From: Orychophragmus violaceus
Taxonomy: Eukaryota; Streptophyta; Magnoliopsida; Brassicales; Brassicaceae
Length of the DNA: 64,000 nt
Assembly: GCA_030180135.1 (NCBI GenBank)
Contig: CM058239.1
Span: forward strand, 75,957,823-76,021,822
Direction: 5' to 3'
The notes below the pieces were generated by a model. The model had not been told where the DNA came from and did not search any database. It worked only from the letters and a program-made list of their open reading frames with translations. The position numbers and the translations under genes were made by a program. Within the stretch, counting starts at the first letter, position 1, and every line of letters starts with the position of its first letter. This document shows positions 11,165 through 22,251 of this stretch, in pieces.

Positions 11165-11760
11165 GGCGTAAAATACGATTTGGCGGTTTTGGCGGGAAAA
11201 TGCGATTTTGCGGTTTTGGCGGGAAAACACGATTTTGCGGTTTTGGCGGGAAAACACGATTTTGCGGTTTTGGCGGAAAAACAGGATTTTACGGTTTTGG
11301 CGGGAAAACGCGATTTTGCGGTTTTGGCGGGAAAACGCAATTTTGCGGTTTTGGCGGGAAAACGCGATTTTGCGGTTTTGGTGGGAAAACATGATTTTGC
11401 GGTTTTTGCGGGAAAACACGATTTTGCGCTTTTGGCGGGAAAACGCGATTTTGCGGTTTTGGCGGAAAAACGCGATTTTGCGGTTTTGGCGGGAAAACGC
11501 GATTTTGCGGTTTTGGCGGAAAAATGAGGTTTTGCGGTTTTGGCGGGAAAACGAGGTTTTGCGGTTTTGGCGGAAAAAGACGATTTTGCGGTTTTGGCGG
11601 AAAAACGTGATTTTGCGGTTTTGGCGGAAAAACGAGGTTTTGCGATTTTGACGGAAAAATGAGAATTTATGATTTTGGCGGAAAAACGTGATTTTGCGGT
11701 TTTGGCGGAAAACGTGATTTTGCGGTTTTGGCGGGAAAACGCTTTTTTGGCGGAAAATGC
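11165..11760. repeat. 27-bp minisatellite of E2F-like sites
   Basis: About 22 tandem units share the core GCGGTTTTGGCGGGAAAAC; the spacing is 27 bp from 11191 to 11704, with two shortened units at the end. Ten units carry GGCGGGAAA intact, which is the E2F consensus TTTGGCGGGAAA in its TTTT/AAAA context; most others, mainly in the right half, read GGCGGAAAA. Because the period is a multiple of three and stops are rare, several frames on both strands stay open; I treat those as artefacts, not genes. The array abuts the start of M gag. Confidence 0.9.
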
Positions 11761-12194
11761 GCTTTTGTGATTTTTTTTTGTTTCGCGAAAAACCGCGATT
11801 TTGCTATTTTATCGAGAAATCGCAGTATTTTACGATTTTCCCAAAAATGCTTATTTTAGATTTTTGGGAGTTGAGACGCACCAAAGTGCGTCTCAACTCA
11901 ACTTTCAAATGCATCCAGAATTTCCAATTATTTTGGATGCAATATCTGACTTTTGCATCTGGATGCGTTTCTTAAATAACACTAAAAGAACAATATCTTG
12001 TTTTTGCAGTGAGATGCAGTTTCTCAACGCACAAAAGAACATCACCTAAGTTTCTTTTAATATTTTCGAAGTTAATTTTTAAACGTTTTTTCCTGGTGAT
12101 CATTTTTAGTACAACTATATATACAATCGAGTTTTAAAAAGGAAGTCTTCCTCAGGTACATATAATTATATTCTTGGGGATGGATTAAAAGCTG
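11761..12194. other. AT-rich spacer with hairpins
   Basis: No gene is seen. A perfect 14-bp stem with a CAAA loop lies at 11868-11899. A second, wider inverted pair, GCATCCAGA at 11911-11919 and TCTGGATGC at 11958-11966, follows. This could be the end region of a small non-autonomous DNA element, but I could not define termini or a target duplication. Confidence 0.4.
11868..11899. repeat. Perfect 14-bp hairpin
   Basis: GAGTTGAGACGCAC at 11868-11881 pairs fully with GTGCGTCTCAACTC at 11886-11899 around a CAAA loop. Stem-loops of this kind occur near Helitron 3' ends, and a Helitron fragment lies 300 bp away, but no CTRR terminus follows here. Confidence 0.5.
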
Positions 12195-12365
12195 TCAAAT
12201 GGTGATGAAATTGATATAATTATTTGTGCTGAGGTTCCCGAAAAGGTCATGGAACCAGATTTGTACAAGATTGCTGAAGATGCCATGATCCATAGAATGT
12301 GTGGTGCTGTTAACGTGGATAATGTATGTATGATTGATGGAACATGTTTTAAATGTTTTCTTAGA
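12195..12365 (+). pseudogene. Helitron Rep/helicase-like fragment
   Basis: One frame reads through IICAEVPEK, DLYKIAEDAMIHRMCGA and CMIDGTCFKCF. This is the pattern of the plant Helitron helicase-like (Rep) domain, in which an AE[IV]P segment is followed by an MIHGPCG segment and a cysteine-rich C.xxGKCSKxF segment. Only about 55 codons remain. There is no HUH motif and no helicase domain, so it is a fragment, perhaps carried here by another element. Confidence 0.6.
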
Positions 12366-12999
12366 CAGTTGAGTATGGTCACTAAGATGATAACTTGTTT
12401 TTGTCTTTGTTCAATTCTGCATCTAAAAATCAAAAAAAGTCACAAAAAGGTTTCTGTTTTTGCATTATCTCATTAGCTGTTGTTCCTGTTTTCTTTCATC
12501 TCTAGCATTTTAATCCAAAAACCAAAATTTTTTTTTTTTTCATTAGTTGTTTGTTCTTGTCAAGCTTTTGTTTTCCAGAAGTTCTTTGTTTTTATAAACT
12601 TTAAAACCAAAAAGAAGAGGTTTAGAAGCCTTGATTCGAATTTCTTATAAAAACCAAAACCCAAAGTGTTTTTTCCTAGTTTGATCTCTTTGTTTTCGAA
12701 AATTAAAAAAAAAGAAAAAAGTTTAGGCTCCTCTCAAAGTTATTTTGGTCACAAAATTATTGGTTTCCCTTTTTAAAACCAAGCAAATCGTGTGCTAAAG
12801 GATTTAAAAAAAAGACTTTTCTAAATTGCTTTCCTAACTTCCTAAATACCCAAGTGAACCGTGCCTTGCATTCTAGCTTGGTTTGATTGTGATTTAAGAG
12901 CTAAAAATCATCCATATACCATCTTGGTTTACTATATAAGCTAAGATATTTTGAATACATTAATACACCAGACTTACATTTGTGTAGGTATTCAAAACA

Positions 13000-14352
13000 G
13001 TGGGAAAGAAAGCAATGGAAGATGAAGATGGAGCAAGTGTCTACACTATCTCAGAAGTTGATTGGGGTGATGAAGAGCACTCATGGAATGGAGAAGAAGA
13101 GTTCTCTGAAGCATCTTGGACAGAAGAAGTAGCATCAGAAGCTAGCTTTGATTCAGATGTTGAGCATGATAAGGAAGGATCCGAGCTTGAGGAAGAAGCA
13201 CATGGAGAGGACTATTATAGCACAAACTATGAAGAGGATCCTAATAATGGAGAACCTGAACCAGACCCTCCAGATCCTTACCAAGATGAAGATAGCCGTA
13301 TGGAATGGTCTGAAGAAGAATCAGAGAAAGGTAGTGAAGAGGAGTCATGGGCAGAAGAGAATGACTAAACAGCTGATAGCCAAGAAGAACCAGGCTGTGA
13401 TGAAGCTGATTCCCAAAACAGTTTAAGTGAAGCTGAGATAGAAACAAGAGAAGAGCAAATTGAAGAAGCATGGGAGAGAAACAACCATTCTGAAATCATT
13501 GAAGGAGAAGAATACCAAGGTGAGGTTTGTCAAGAATAACCATATAACATCTGTTTTTCAGGTCGTGTGCAAGGACCAGAAGCTTATCTAAGGTGGGAAA
13601 GAGATATGGATGACTGGTTTCAAGCCAATCAAGTTCCATAAGAAGAGAAGACAACCATTGCTGAAGAAACTCTAATTGAAGAAGCCTATCAAGAATGGGA
13701 TAAAGATCCTTACCTCAGACTTGAACTTGAGCTACCAGACCACACTTGGGAAGAGATGAAGCAGCTACTGCATAAGGAGTTTGTAGAAGAGATCTCCACA
13801 GAACCATACTACTCAAGGTGGCAAATTCCTCAAGAGCCAAGAAGATGGATCATGGAAACACCTCCAAAGAAGAGTACTTGTTCTTCTAAACCAAGAAAGA
13901 TGACTTCCAACAAGCAATTAAAGGCTGCCAAAGATGAACCGGAGGCGCCAAACCAGAAGAGAGCACGAGCTGCCAAGGTCAGGAAGCCACATCTAACCAT
14001 TCCTAAGGAGCAGGAGCAGAGCAAAGAAGGACCACAGCTTAAAGAAGCCATTGGAGAAAGTTCCAACCTCTTGCACCTTCAACCAGACACGCCAAGACCA
14101 GGTAAGTCTACTAACTCTAAGAGATTTAAAGATCAGACATGCTATAGATGTCATGAGAGAGGACATTTTGCTGCAACTTGTCCATCTAAACAATTGTTGA
14201 AAGAAACATCACTAGAAGAGAAAACTGCATTAACTAAAACAAGTGATAGTTTAGCTCATTCTGATTTGTTATTCCCCAATTCTAGTATCATACATTTATC
14301 TTTGTCAAAAGGATTTGATGCAGGGAAAGAAGAACTGAGCAAACCAAAGTGA
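13000..14352 (+). pseudogene. Broken Gag frame of element H
   Basis: Bases 13000-13368 encode an acidic N terminus of about 120 residues, very rich in Glu and Asp, like that of G1. After several stops (13366, about 13537, about 13640) the Gag core resumes with AYLRWERDMDDWF, and an open stretch from 13756 leads through a basic region to the zinc knuckle CYRCHERGHFAATC at about 14140-14181. The frame ends at a TGA at 14350-14352, where a small indel relative to G1 shifts it away from the downstream domain. A GT...AG pair at 13519-13561 would make a 43-base intron, too short for plants. Confidence 0.7.
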
Positions 14353-15716
14353 GTAGGAAAGATCAAAGACCAGAGAAACATGTTTTGGTGATCAGGAAAG
14401 AAGATGAACGTTTAATGATCACTAGCTCACAAGAGCAGAAGGTCCAAACCCTCATACAACCTACTGAAGCTGAACATGTAAGTACAAGTATCATACAATC
14501 TGTTTTAAGTACTCCAAGAACAGATATAATGCACTTGTTCTTCCCAATGAGCATCTCTACAGATATAAAGCACAAGGGAGAAGAGAATGTGAAGAGAAGC
14601 TCTGAAATAGCCCTTACACTAAGTGATCGGACTGATCAAGGCAGTATAGAAAAGAAGAACATCAAGGAGAAACCACCAGACCCAAGCAAAGACACCACAT
14701 ATATTAACAAGGTAAGTCTCTCTTTGATACATTTCATTTCCAATGATTCAACAGCTGTGTTAAAGAACTTGTTGAGCGTACAAGAAGATGCGATATCACT
14801 AGCACAAGAAATTGACTCTAAGGAGAAGGATTCAAGTTGTTTATTATGTGATAAAGAACCCATAATGCACTTGTCTCTTTGCCAAAGTGTTGAACATATA
14901 TCAGGTCATAAGGAGAGAAGGAGCAAGATAGACAAAGGAGACACCATACCAGCCCAAAGTAGAGGAGTATTACTATCATATCTTCTCAAAGGAGAACCAC
15001 CAGACACTCCACTCACCTCCAGACCATATGCACATCAAGGTAAGACCCTAAACTCCCAAATGAGAATGAAAGCTAACTTGCTTTCTCTTGGTGCATATTA
15101 TCTAGTTTCGAGGTCGAAACCTTTTCAAGAGGGAGAGTATGATGAGGGCATCAAGCCATCATCAACCAATATGCATCGAGGAGAGATCAACCAGCCGGTC
15201 AATGCCATTAGAGATACGCAACCAAGAGCTCAACCACTCAGCCATGGAGATTCCACTCATGCCAATCAACTCAGCATCAATGAATTGTATCAAACAGCCT
15301 TTCTTGAATTCATTGGTCAAGCCAGAACAGCCCCGGTTCATGTTGGATCACAAGTTATTCAAATTGCCAATCCGGAGCCATTTAAGGAAACTATGAAGAC
15401 CACTTGGTTTATCACCTCTCAACCCAAGACTTGGCGACCAGGAGACATTTATCACAACCAAAAGAATCTAGAAGACGTCCTAAGTCCATACAAAATGCGC
15501 ATAATCCCTTGGAGAATCAAATGGACCGAATTTCCTATTTTGGAGCCTAAGGAGATCATCCACCAACGGCTACATTCTGATCTTTTTCTACACAATCCTA
15601 AGCCATATTCAATGTACCTGGACATTCCAAGACATCAACCATACATTCCTAAACCACCAAGACTCAAGGGTTTCCATACTTGGCCGAGAACCCCCTTGAA
15701 TCTGCCCAACAGCTAG
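14349..15716 (+). CDS. Post-Gag domain of element H, running through the PPT into U3
   Basis: About 455 codons stay open from the Gag C terminus to 15716. In G1 the equivalent upstream part is continuous with Gag, so this is the second half of one long polyprotein rather than an independent gene, and its apparent GTG start is only where the open frame begins. It holds repeated modules with cores IIHLSLSKGF (just upstream), IMHLFFPMSI and IMHLSLCQSV. The PPT at 15127-15139 encodes the EGEYDE segment, and about 190 further codons lie in U3, ending in a Pro-rich tail that contains WRPGDIYH and KPPRLKGFH. The same tail pattern is found in G1 and more weakly in G2. Biochemical function is unknown. 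Confidence 0.65.
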   Translation: MSRKDQRPEKHVLVIRKEDERLMITSSQEQKVQTLIQPTEAEHVSTSIIQSVLSTPRTDIMHLFFPMSISTDIKHKGEENVKRSSEIALTLSDRTDQGSIEKKNIKEKPPDPSKDTTYINKVSLSLIHFISNDSTAVLKNLLSVQEDAISLAQEIDSKEKDSSCLLCDKEPIMHLSLCQSVEHISGHKERRSKIDKGDTIPAQSRGVLLSYLLKGEPPDTPLTSRPYAHQGKTLNSQMRMKANLLSLGAYYLVSRSKPFQEGEYDEGIKPSSTNMHRGEINQPVNAIRDTQPRAQPLSHGDSTHANQLSINELYQTAFLEFIGQARTAPVHVGSQVIQIANPEPFKETMKTTWFITSQPKTWRPGDIYHNQKNLEDVLSPYKMRIIPWRIKWTEFPILEPKEIIHQRLHSDLFLHNPKPYSMYLDIPRHQPYIPKPPRLKGFHTWPRTPLNLPNS

Positions 15717-16004
15717 TTTTCATTAACTTTCGATTTGTTTCTTTATCTCTGGTCAATAAGACCGTTCTACAAAACTTATATAAGCTAATATTAGTCCATT
15801 GTATCATTTACCCTTTCAATCAATTAAGAATAATCAGAGTATTTTGTTTCAAAGAGCGTTCTTTGAGTTTTGTGTTCATTAGATTCAATTGAGTGATTCA
15901 TTGTTTCTTTTGAGTTTTCAGAATTAGTTTCTTTTGTGTGATTCAAAGAGACTGTTTCTGCCAAGGATTGAGAGAGTCAATCAGCCCACCGAGCAAGAGA
16001 GTTG
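15127..16004 (+). repeat. PPT and partial 3' LTR of element H
   Basis: The purine tract AAGAGGGAGAGTA at 15127-15139 is followed by TGATGAGGGC, matching the LTR starts of G1 and G2 in the opposite orientation. The LTR runs to 16004, where element C begins. The first 577 bp of this LTR are coding. Confidence 0.65.
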
Positions 16005-16659
16005 TGTTGGGATTGTGTCCTGAAATCACATTGTACTTACTCTAAAGATAGTTGTATTGTCGAGATCGGGCAATCCATGTAATACTAGGTAATCATAATG
16101 TTTTGCTAGAAACCGCTTATGACTTATGAGTAGTAACTCATTGCTAGTATTATGTGGACCTACAGGGTCACACTCCTAAGCAAGCTGGATACACTTTGTA
16201 TGGGATTGATCATTGATAAATGGTTTGGTCAATGTGTATTGGATACACATTGAATTCAAGTTTTGAGAAGTGTGTCGATCGACACACTAGGTGCATCGAT
16301 CGACACAGAGTCGATTCCAAAACTGATGTTTCGGATTATGACTTATATTGACCCGGTTAATTACTGGGTAATTAGGTCGAGTCTATATATTCAATAGAGG
16401 CTCGAGTTTTAGAAATAGAGTTCTTGACAGAACAATTGCGGCCACCTCTCGAAACACAGAAATCCCAAGGAGATTCGATTCCCGGCACTAGCATCCCGGC
16501 GGATTCCAGTTTGTGTGCGTGTGGACTGCAGTAGAGGCGTAACATCTGAGGCGCTCTAGAGATCTCGTTTATCTCATCAATCATTCCGCTGCCATAACAA
16601 GGTAAACAGATCGGTAAGAGATTCAATATAACGAACCCTAGATCCTAGGCGATCCTACA
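16005..16659 (+). repeat. 5' LTR of element C
   Basis: The 655-bp repeat begins TGTTGGGATTG and ends CGATCCTACA. It contains the 12-bp palindrome TGTCGATCGACA at 16273-16284 plus close variants. The only other copy in the window is the fragment at 22212-22251. Confidence 0.85.
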
Positions 16660-16660
16660 G

Positions 16661-16672
16661 TGGTATCAGAGC
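16661..16672 (+). promoter_or_regulatory. Primer binding site (element C)
   Basis: TGGTATCAGAGC one base after the LTR marks tRNA-iMet priming. Confidence 0.88.
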
Positions 16673-18269
16673 TATTAGGGTTTAGTCTATTGAATCTAAG
16701 GTGTTTAAATCGAATACTGATGAATTTGATTAGTTAAAAGCCTGTTAAATCGCGTTTTCAAGAATTTAATCTCGGATTAAGACTCTGTTGAAAAACGATG
16801 AACCTGTGTTTTTCGCATTGTGTCGGTCGATGCATCGCGAAAACGCGTGATTAAATTTTAGGTTTTTCGCATAGTGTCGATCGACACAAGTTTGTGTCGG
16901 TCGATTCACCGCGAATTCACCTATTAAAACATTGGGTTTCGATTTAAAAATCGCACTGTGTCGATCGACACACTGGGTGCATCGATCGACACAGGCTGTG
17001 CGAAAGGATAGATCGGTTCAATTGGATTGAACCGGTTATCTCGCATGGTTATGTCGGTTTAATTTGATTAAAAATTCCCTGATACCCTACTGTGTCGATC
17101 GACACAGGTTAAGTGTCGGTCGACACAGGCCTTGCGATTGGTTGATCGGTTCAATAGGATTGAACTGGTTATAATGCTTGGTTAAGGTAGATCAGATCGG
17201 TTTAAATTGGATGAATTGATTCAATTGGATTGAATTGGTTATCTCGATTAGTATAAACCGATTTGATTGGTTAAGATCAGTTTGATTGGATAAGTCGGTT
17301 CAATTGGATTGGACCGGTTATCGCGATTAGTCAAAACTGATTGAATCAGTTCAATTGGATGGACCGGTTGAATTGGATTTGACCGGTATCTAAATTGGTC
17401 TAAAACCGGTTCAGTTGGTCATTTACCGGCTCAATTGGATTGACCGGTTATCGGGTTTGTTAAGGTTGGATGCGAACCATAATCGCTTGGTTTTGAACCA
17501 AATGATTAAGAAACCGAACCAAATGACCTAACCCACTTGAATTAGAACAATTAAAACTTAATTAAAATTAGAAGTAAACGTGTTCTAAACCTATCGAATA
17601 CACATTGGATGTGTATTAGATCAAAGTTTAGTTTTCAATATGGTCAACTGTCAAGACTCATTGCGTTGTTGTGATAGTCTTGCCAAGAGCTTGGTATCCA
17701 CAATTACATGAGTAAGGCAGGTAGTAGTGTTGATGGTCTTGCAGTGCTTGACATCAACAATTACATGACCTAAGAGATTGATTTACTAACCTTTTAAATG
17801 TTCCGTTTCCTCAACTAAATATCAAGTGACCTTGATGTCTTGCCCAAAACTCATTTCGTTGTTGGATAGTCTTGGAGTCCTTGGTGTCCACAACTACATG
17901 AGTAAGGCAGGTGATCATTGATAGACTTGCAGTGCGACTGTCAATGATCACAAGTTTGAAGAGATTGATTTACTTGACTGGGCTATCAGAAGTTCTGGGC
18001 CCAGAGACATCAGAGTGCATAGGACATGGATTATCTTATCTGCGACCAAGAATTGTACTGGGTACAATTAGCAATGGTTTGCTTACCTAGATAACTAAAC
18101 TCTGGGTGATGACGAGTCGTCCACTCAGATTTTAGTGATGTATGGGTCTTGGATCATTATATTCATAGAGGAAACATTGTTTGAATATAATGCGAGTTTT
18201 CTTATTAGATAAGATTTCTCATTTCCTGAGCTTCATAACTAAAATTTTCTTTTATTAAAATTTCAGCCT
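16673..18269 (+). other. 5' leader of element C with two repeat types
   Basis: No gene is seen. TGTCGATCGACA occurs at 16875-16886, 16959-16970 and 17093-17104, with one- or two-base variants between. From about 17010 to 17460 a looser repeat of 35-45 bp recurs, built from GGTTCAATTGGATTGA and ACCGGTTAT. The leader ends with a segment shared with A, B and D, including the hairpin at 18155-18192. Confidence 0.65.
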
Positions 18270-19130
18270 ATGTCTAAAACTACTTTCTCGTTACGATCCG
18301 TCCTTGAGAATGACAAGTTAAATGGATCAAATTTCCTGGATTGGTATCACAATTTGAGATTAATCCTCAAGCAGGAGAGTAAGGACTATGTCCTTGAGAA
18401 AGCTCTTCCAGAAAGGCTTGGGACCAATCACTCGAATGCAGTATATGATGCTTGGAATAAGCATTATATTGATGTGGTAGATGTGCGTGGTCTGATGTTG
18501 GCTACCATGGTATCGGACTTAAAGAGTCAATACGAGAACATGGAGTCGCCAATAGAGATGATCACCAGCCTGAAACTGAAGTTTCAGGATCTGGCACGAG
18601 TTGAGAGATTCCAGATGGTGAAGTCTCTCACTGGGTGCAAGCTACCAGAAGATGCTCCAGTGAGTCCTCATGTCATTAAAATGATGGGTTACATTGATAA
18701 CCTTGGGAAACTGGAATGTCTTGTCAGCTTAGAGTTGGCCACTGACATCATTCTGCAGTCACTGCCGTATAGTTATGATAAGTTTATCAAAAGCTATATC
18801 AAGAATAACTTGACGAAGACGTTGACTGAGCTGCATGGCATGCTCAAAACAGCAGAGCAAGACATCATAAAGGGTAAAAGATTTGAGAAATATTGTATTG
18901 ACAAGGGTAGAGGCAGGGCCGTCCAGATTTGGAATCAGGATAAGCCTGTGTCATCTTATAAGCCCAAGTTCGGCCCATCTGGTGTTAGAAAGTGCTTCTA
19001 CTGTGATGAGTCAGGGCATTGGAAGAGAGATTGCATTAAATTCTCGGAAGATTCACAAGAGATGAAGGAGATGTATGGTACTTCTTCTTCTGGTATTGTG
19101 TTATTACTTCAAGTTCTACGTATGTATTGA
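18270..19130 (+). CDS. gag: Copia Gag of element C
   Basis: The frame of 286 codons encodes a capsid protein of the A/B/D family, with KLNGSNFLDWYHNLR near residue 20, the conserved MMGYIDNLGKL segment near residue 140, and a zinc knuckle CFYCDESGHWKRDC near residues 240-253 for RNA binding. It lacks the first few residues (the NNQ stretch) seen in A and B. The frame runs about 20 codons past the knuckle and stops where the protease should start. As in A and B, gag stays open while the sequence downstream is wrecked, fitting trans-mobilisation with Gag kept. Confidence 0.85.
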   Translation: MSKTTFSLRSVLENDKLNGSNFLDWYHNLRLILKQESKDYVLEKALPERLGTNHSNAVYDAWNKHYIDVVDVRGLMLATMVSDLKSQYENMESPIEMITSLKLKFQDLARVERFQMVKSLTGCKLPEDAPVSPHVIKMMGYIDNLGKLECLVSLELATDIILQSLPYSYDKFIKSYIKNNLTKTLTELHGMLKTAEQDIIKGKRFEKYCIDKGRGRAVQIWNQDKPVSSYKPKFGPSGVRKCFYCDESGHWKRDCIKFSEDSQEMKEMYGTSSSGIVLLLQVLRMY

Positions 19131-21392
19131 ATACTAGTTGTGGTACTGATATTTTGGAAATATGCAGGGCTTAAGCAACAGTAGAACGTTGAGGAAAGGA
19201 CAAGTGGAACTGCGTGACTGGTATGGAGCAATGGTTGCTACATAAGCCGTAGAGATTCTCCACTTGTAGGAGCCTTTCAAGCTTGGTTTTTGAATTAAGT
19301 AATTGCTACTATGTACCTGCTTTATGCAGAGATGTCTTTCAATTTCTTGTAAGAATTTGGATGTTTTTCATTCTGATAAAAGACAAGTTTTGCTCTTTTG
19401 ATCTTAATGAAATATTATATGGTAGCACCCCTTTTGATAAATGGGTTTTATGTCTTAAAACCAATATACGCTAGAATATAACATAAATACCAAACGTTTT
19501 AAGTCTGATGACTTGAACTCGATTTTTCCTTAGCATAGTCGTTTTGACCAAATAGAGTGAAGCGGATAAAGAAGTTCCATGGTTATGGGCTTTAAGCTAA
19601 TTTGATGATAAATCATTTGAGATATGAATTCTGCTTGCTGGGCCAAATGACTAAGGCTTCTTTAGCAGAGCTAAAGAAAAGGGTCCGAGGCTTGTTGGGC
19701 CTTATACGTACTGATGTATGTGGCCCGATAAGCATTAATGCGAAAGGAAATCTTCAGTACTTCATTAACTTATTGATGACTTCAGTAAGTATGGCTGTGT
19801 TCTTTTGATGAGACACGAGTAGGAATCCTTTGAGGAGTTCTAAAATGAAGTATAGAACCGATTTAACAGAAGTATTGAGATCCTCGATTAGATCGCGGAG
19901 GAAAATACTTGAGTCAAGAATTGGGTGATCATCTAAGTGAGTGTGAAGTAATATCACAACTCTTTTCTTCTGGAAAACCTAAATGGTGTTTCTGAGAGAA
20001 CGAATCGGACCTTATTAGATATGCTCCGATTAATGATGACTCACAGGAATCTTCCATTATCCTTTTAAAATACGCTCTAAAATGAATATGTTTACGCCAA
20101 ATAGTTTTCCATCAGAATCAGTTGAAAGACACCACATTGTATGTGGACTGGGTGATTTCCAAGTATGTTTTTCTGATTAATTGGGATTGCAAGGTTTGTG
20201 TAAGGCAGTTGTCAACAAACAAACTTGAACCCAAATCTGATAAGGGCTGCTTCGTCGGTTGTCCTAGGGAAACCGATGCTTAGTACTTTTGCAACCAATC
20301 CGAGAACAAAGTTTTGTTGTTCGGAACTCTGTTTTTCAAGAAGAACAGTGGGAGTAAAAGTACAGCTCGAAGAAATTCGAGAAACACAGGAGGCTGTTCA
20401 ACCTGTTGAGGGAGAGCAGCGGTTGGATCTACAGAGTGCTGTAGGATCTACACTTGTGGAGCCTGAAGTTCGCTGATCCTAATGGATCCGTCACTAAACC
20501 GAGGGTGATTCCTCATGACCGATTGCTGTGATCTGTTGATCATTGAAAAGTGACGAGCCTGCGAAATTCAAAGAAGCGAAGGTGAGCCCCAACTCCGAAA
20601 ATTAACTAGGAATGTATGTTAGCTTCCCCGATCCATTTCTGGATTGAAGCAAACAACTTGGAGTCGGAATCTATGTTCTGTTAAAATGGTCAAAGGTTTT
20701 GACTTGATCAGGAACGTATAGAAACCGTGCGTTTACAAGTAAACTAATGGGAGCGTAGTTGCAATTCTCACACCGTATGTTTATAACATACTTAATATCA
20801 TAAACGACGTTCCGACGCTAAAGTTTTGTCAAGATTTGGGTCGGAAGTCAAATTTAATAATGGACATGGGAGAAGCCGCGAAAGTTCTTGGAATAAGGAT
20901 CCATTGAAATGGATTGGAAAGGCTGATTGGATCGTGTCAGAATCCTTATGTTGATAAGGTATTGGACAGTTCCAATATGCATGATTCCAAGAATGGCTTC
21001 ACACCAAAGGTCTTATGGCAATAATCTTAGCAAGATGAAGTGTCTTGGACACTGGCTGAGCTAATATCAATCTTAGCAAGATGAAGTTTCTTGGACACTG
21101 GCTGAGCTAGTATCTATGAGTGTGATTCCTTATGCTTCAACAATAGAATCCATCATGAATGCCATATTTAGCGCTCGTCTAAATGCAGCTTATGCATAAA
21201 GCATGACGAGAAGATACCAATTTATTCCGGTATTAAGTAATTGGACAGTTGTAAGGAATATCCCCAAGTGTTTGAGAAGAATAGCGGTGTGGTTTGTTGT
21301 AATGGTTCCAAGCAAGAACACCGCAGCCTCTCTCACAACCTAAGCACGAGTTTCATACTGTTGCTGTAGGTACTAGATATCTGAAGACGTGG
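19131..21392 (+). pseudogene. Decayed Copia pol of element C
   Basis: Fragments similar to D can be followed: the cysteine-containing pre-integrase region, an integrase segment LLGLIRTDVCGP near 19690-19730, and short reverse transcriptase pieces. Stops and indels are everywhere. A 50-bp stretch with ATCTTAGCAAGATGAAGT is duplicated near 21030-21110, and most of RNase H is missing around 21290-21340. No catalytic motif remains whole. Confidence 0.75.
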
Positions 21393-22251
21393 TCTTGATT
21401 CTAGTGGGAGTAATGTCAGTTATGATGTTCACATAGACATGCTATGGTCATGTTTATAGAAACTGACATCAGCATTATTTGATTATTGGATAATTAAATA
21501 ATGGTCCCAAGTATTTTGTGTTCAATTTATAGGTCATCAAGTTGAGGACTTGATCATGAAACCCTATAAATGAAAGATGACATAAAATTATGTTTGTCCC
21601 TGATCGTATGTTGTTAAAGTGGGACACTAACAACCGTTAAGACTAGTATGTGAGGTGACGTATGACTAAGTTTCATGGAGTCATTGATATGAGTATCAAC
21701 GTCAATCACATAGATATATGTTGGTGAACATATGATCGGACATGACCCGCTAATGAGAACTCTACAGGATAGTTATATCAGTGTCATGAGAGGTTCTCAT
21801 TACGACTATAGAGTATAGTCCTTAGACCTGAGTTCATCATGCTTTCTAGCATGTGAATTGGTACGCATTGACCTTGTCAAACGTCGTTCCGTAATTGGCG
21901 GCTATAACGGCATTGCTTAGGCATATCATGAAGTGTGTGTAGAAACAGGGATGGAACAAGAAGGGATTTGTCCCTCCAATATAACAGGAGATAAATATCT
22001 CAGGGCCCATCGAAGATTTGATACTGAGAAAATGCATGGCCGTGCTCAAACGAGGTGATTGTCAGTCGTTTGTTTTATCAGTATAGATCAGGAGTTCGAT
22101 GAACATGATGTTGGCTATAATAAGGATGACACAGTCTCTTGCCTTATGCCATATCGAGATATAGAGACAAAGGGATTAGGGGAATAGATGATTCCAGTAC
22201 AAGTGGGAGATTGTTGGGATTATGTCCTGAAATCATATTGTACGAACTCTG
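21393..22251 (+). other. 3' untranslated region and truncated 3' LTR of element C
   Basis: An internal purine run CTAGTGGGAG lies near 21400. The conserved hairpin GACTATAGAGTATAGTC is at 21804-21820. The terminal PPT AAGTGGGAGA at 22201-22210 precedes the LTR start at 22212, which is cut off at about 22251. Confidence 0.7.

Larger units (their letters stand above)
12400..16004 (+). mobile_element. Gag-only Gypsy-like element H, 5' truncated
   Basis: This plus-strand relic has a leader (about 12400-12999, rich in T and A runs like the leader of G1), an acidic Gag N terminus, a Gag core, a zinc knuckle, a long second domain, a PPT at 15127-15139 and the first 865 bp of an LTR starting at 15140. 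The 5' LTR and primer site are missing. The LTR is cut at 16004 by element C and does not reappear to the right of C. No pol domains are present between Gag and PPT. Confidence 0.7.
16005..22251 (+). mobile_element. Copia LTR element C, gag with dead pol, 3' truncated
   Basis: The complete 5' LTR is 16005-16659, the primer site 16661-16672, gag 18270-19130, then a decayed pol and 3' untranslated region. The 3' LTR begins at 22212 after AAGTGGGAGA but stops after about 40 bp, where Gypsy gag sequence starts. No target duplication can be checked. Its order and signals match A, B and D, but it is more diverged and its pol is more eroded than in A or B. Confidence 0.85.

Noticed and set aside
11180..11651. 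Long overlapping open frames with 9-residue repeats in several frames
   Set aside because: They come from a 27-bp minisatellite with few stops; openness in both strands at once shows there is no coding signal.
11165..11760. CRISPR-like array
   Set aside because: Units are contiguous and degenerate with no unique spacers and no cas genes, and the context is a plant genome.
13519..13561. Possible intron in H gag (GT...TTTTTCAG)
   Set aside because: It would be 43 bases, below the normal plant minimum, and other stops remain.
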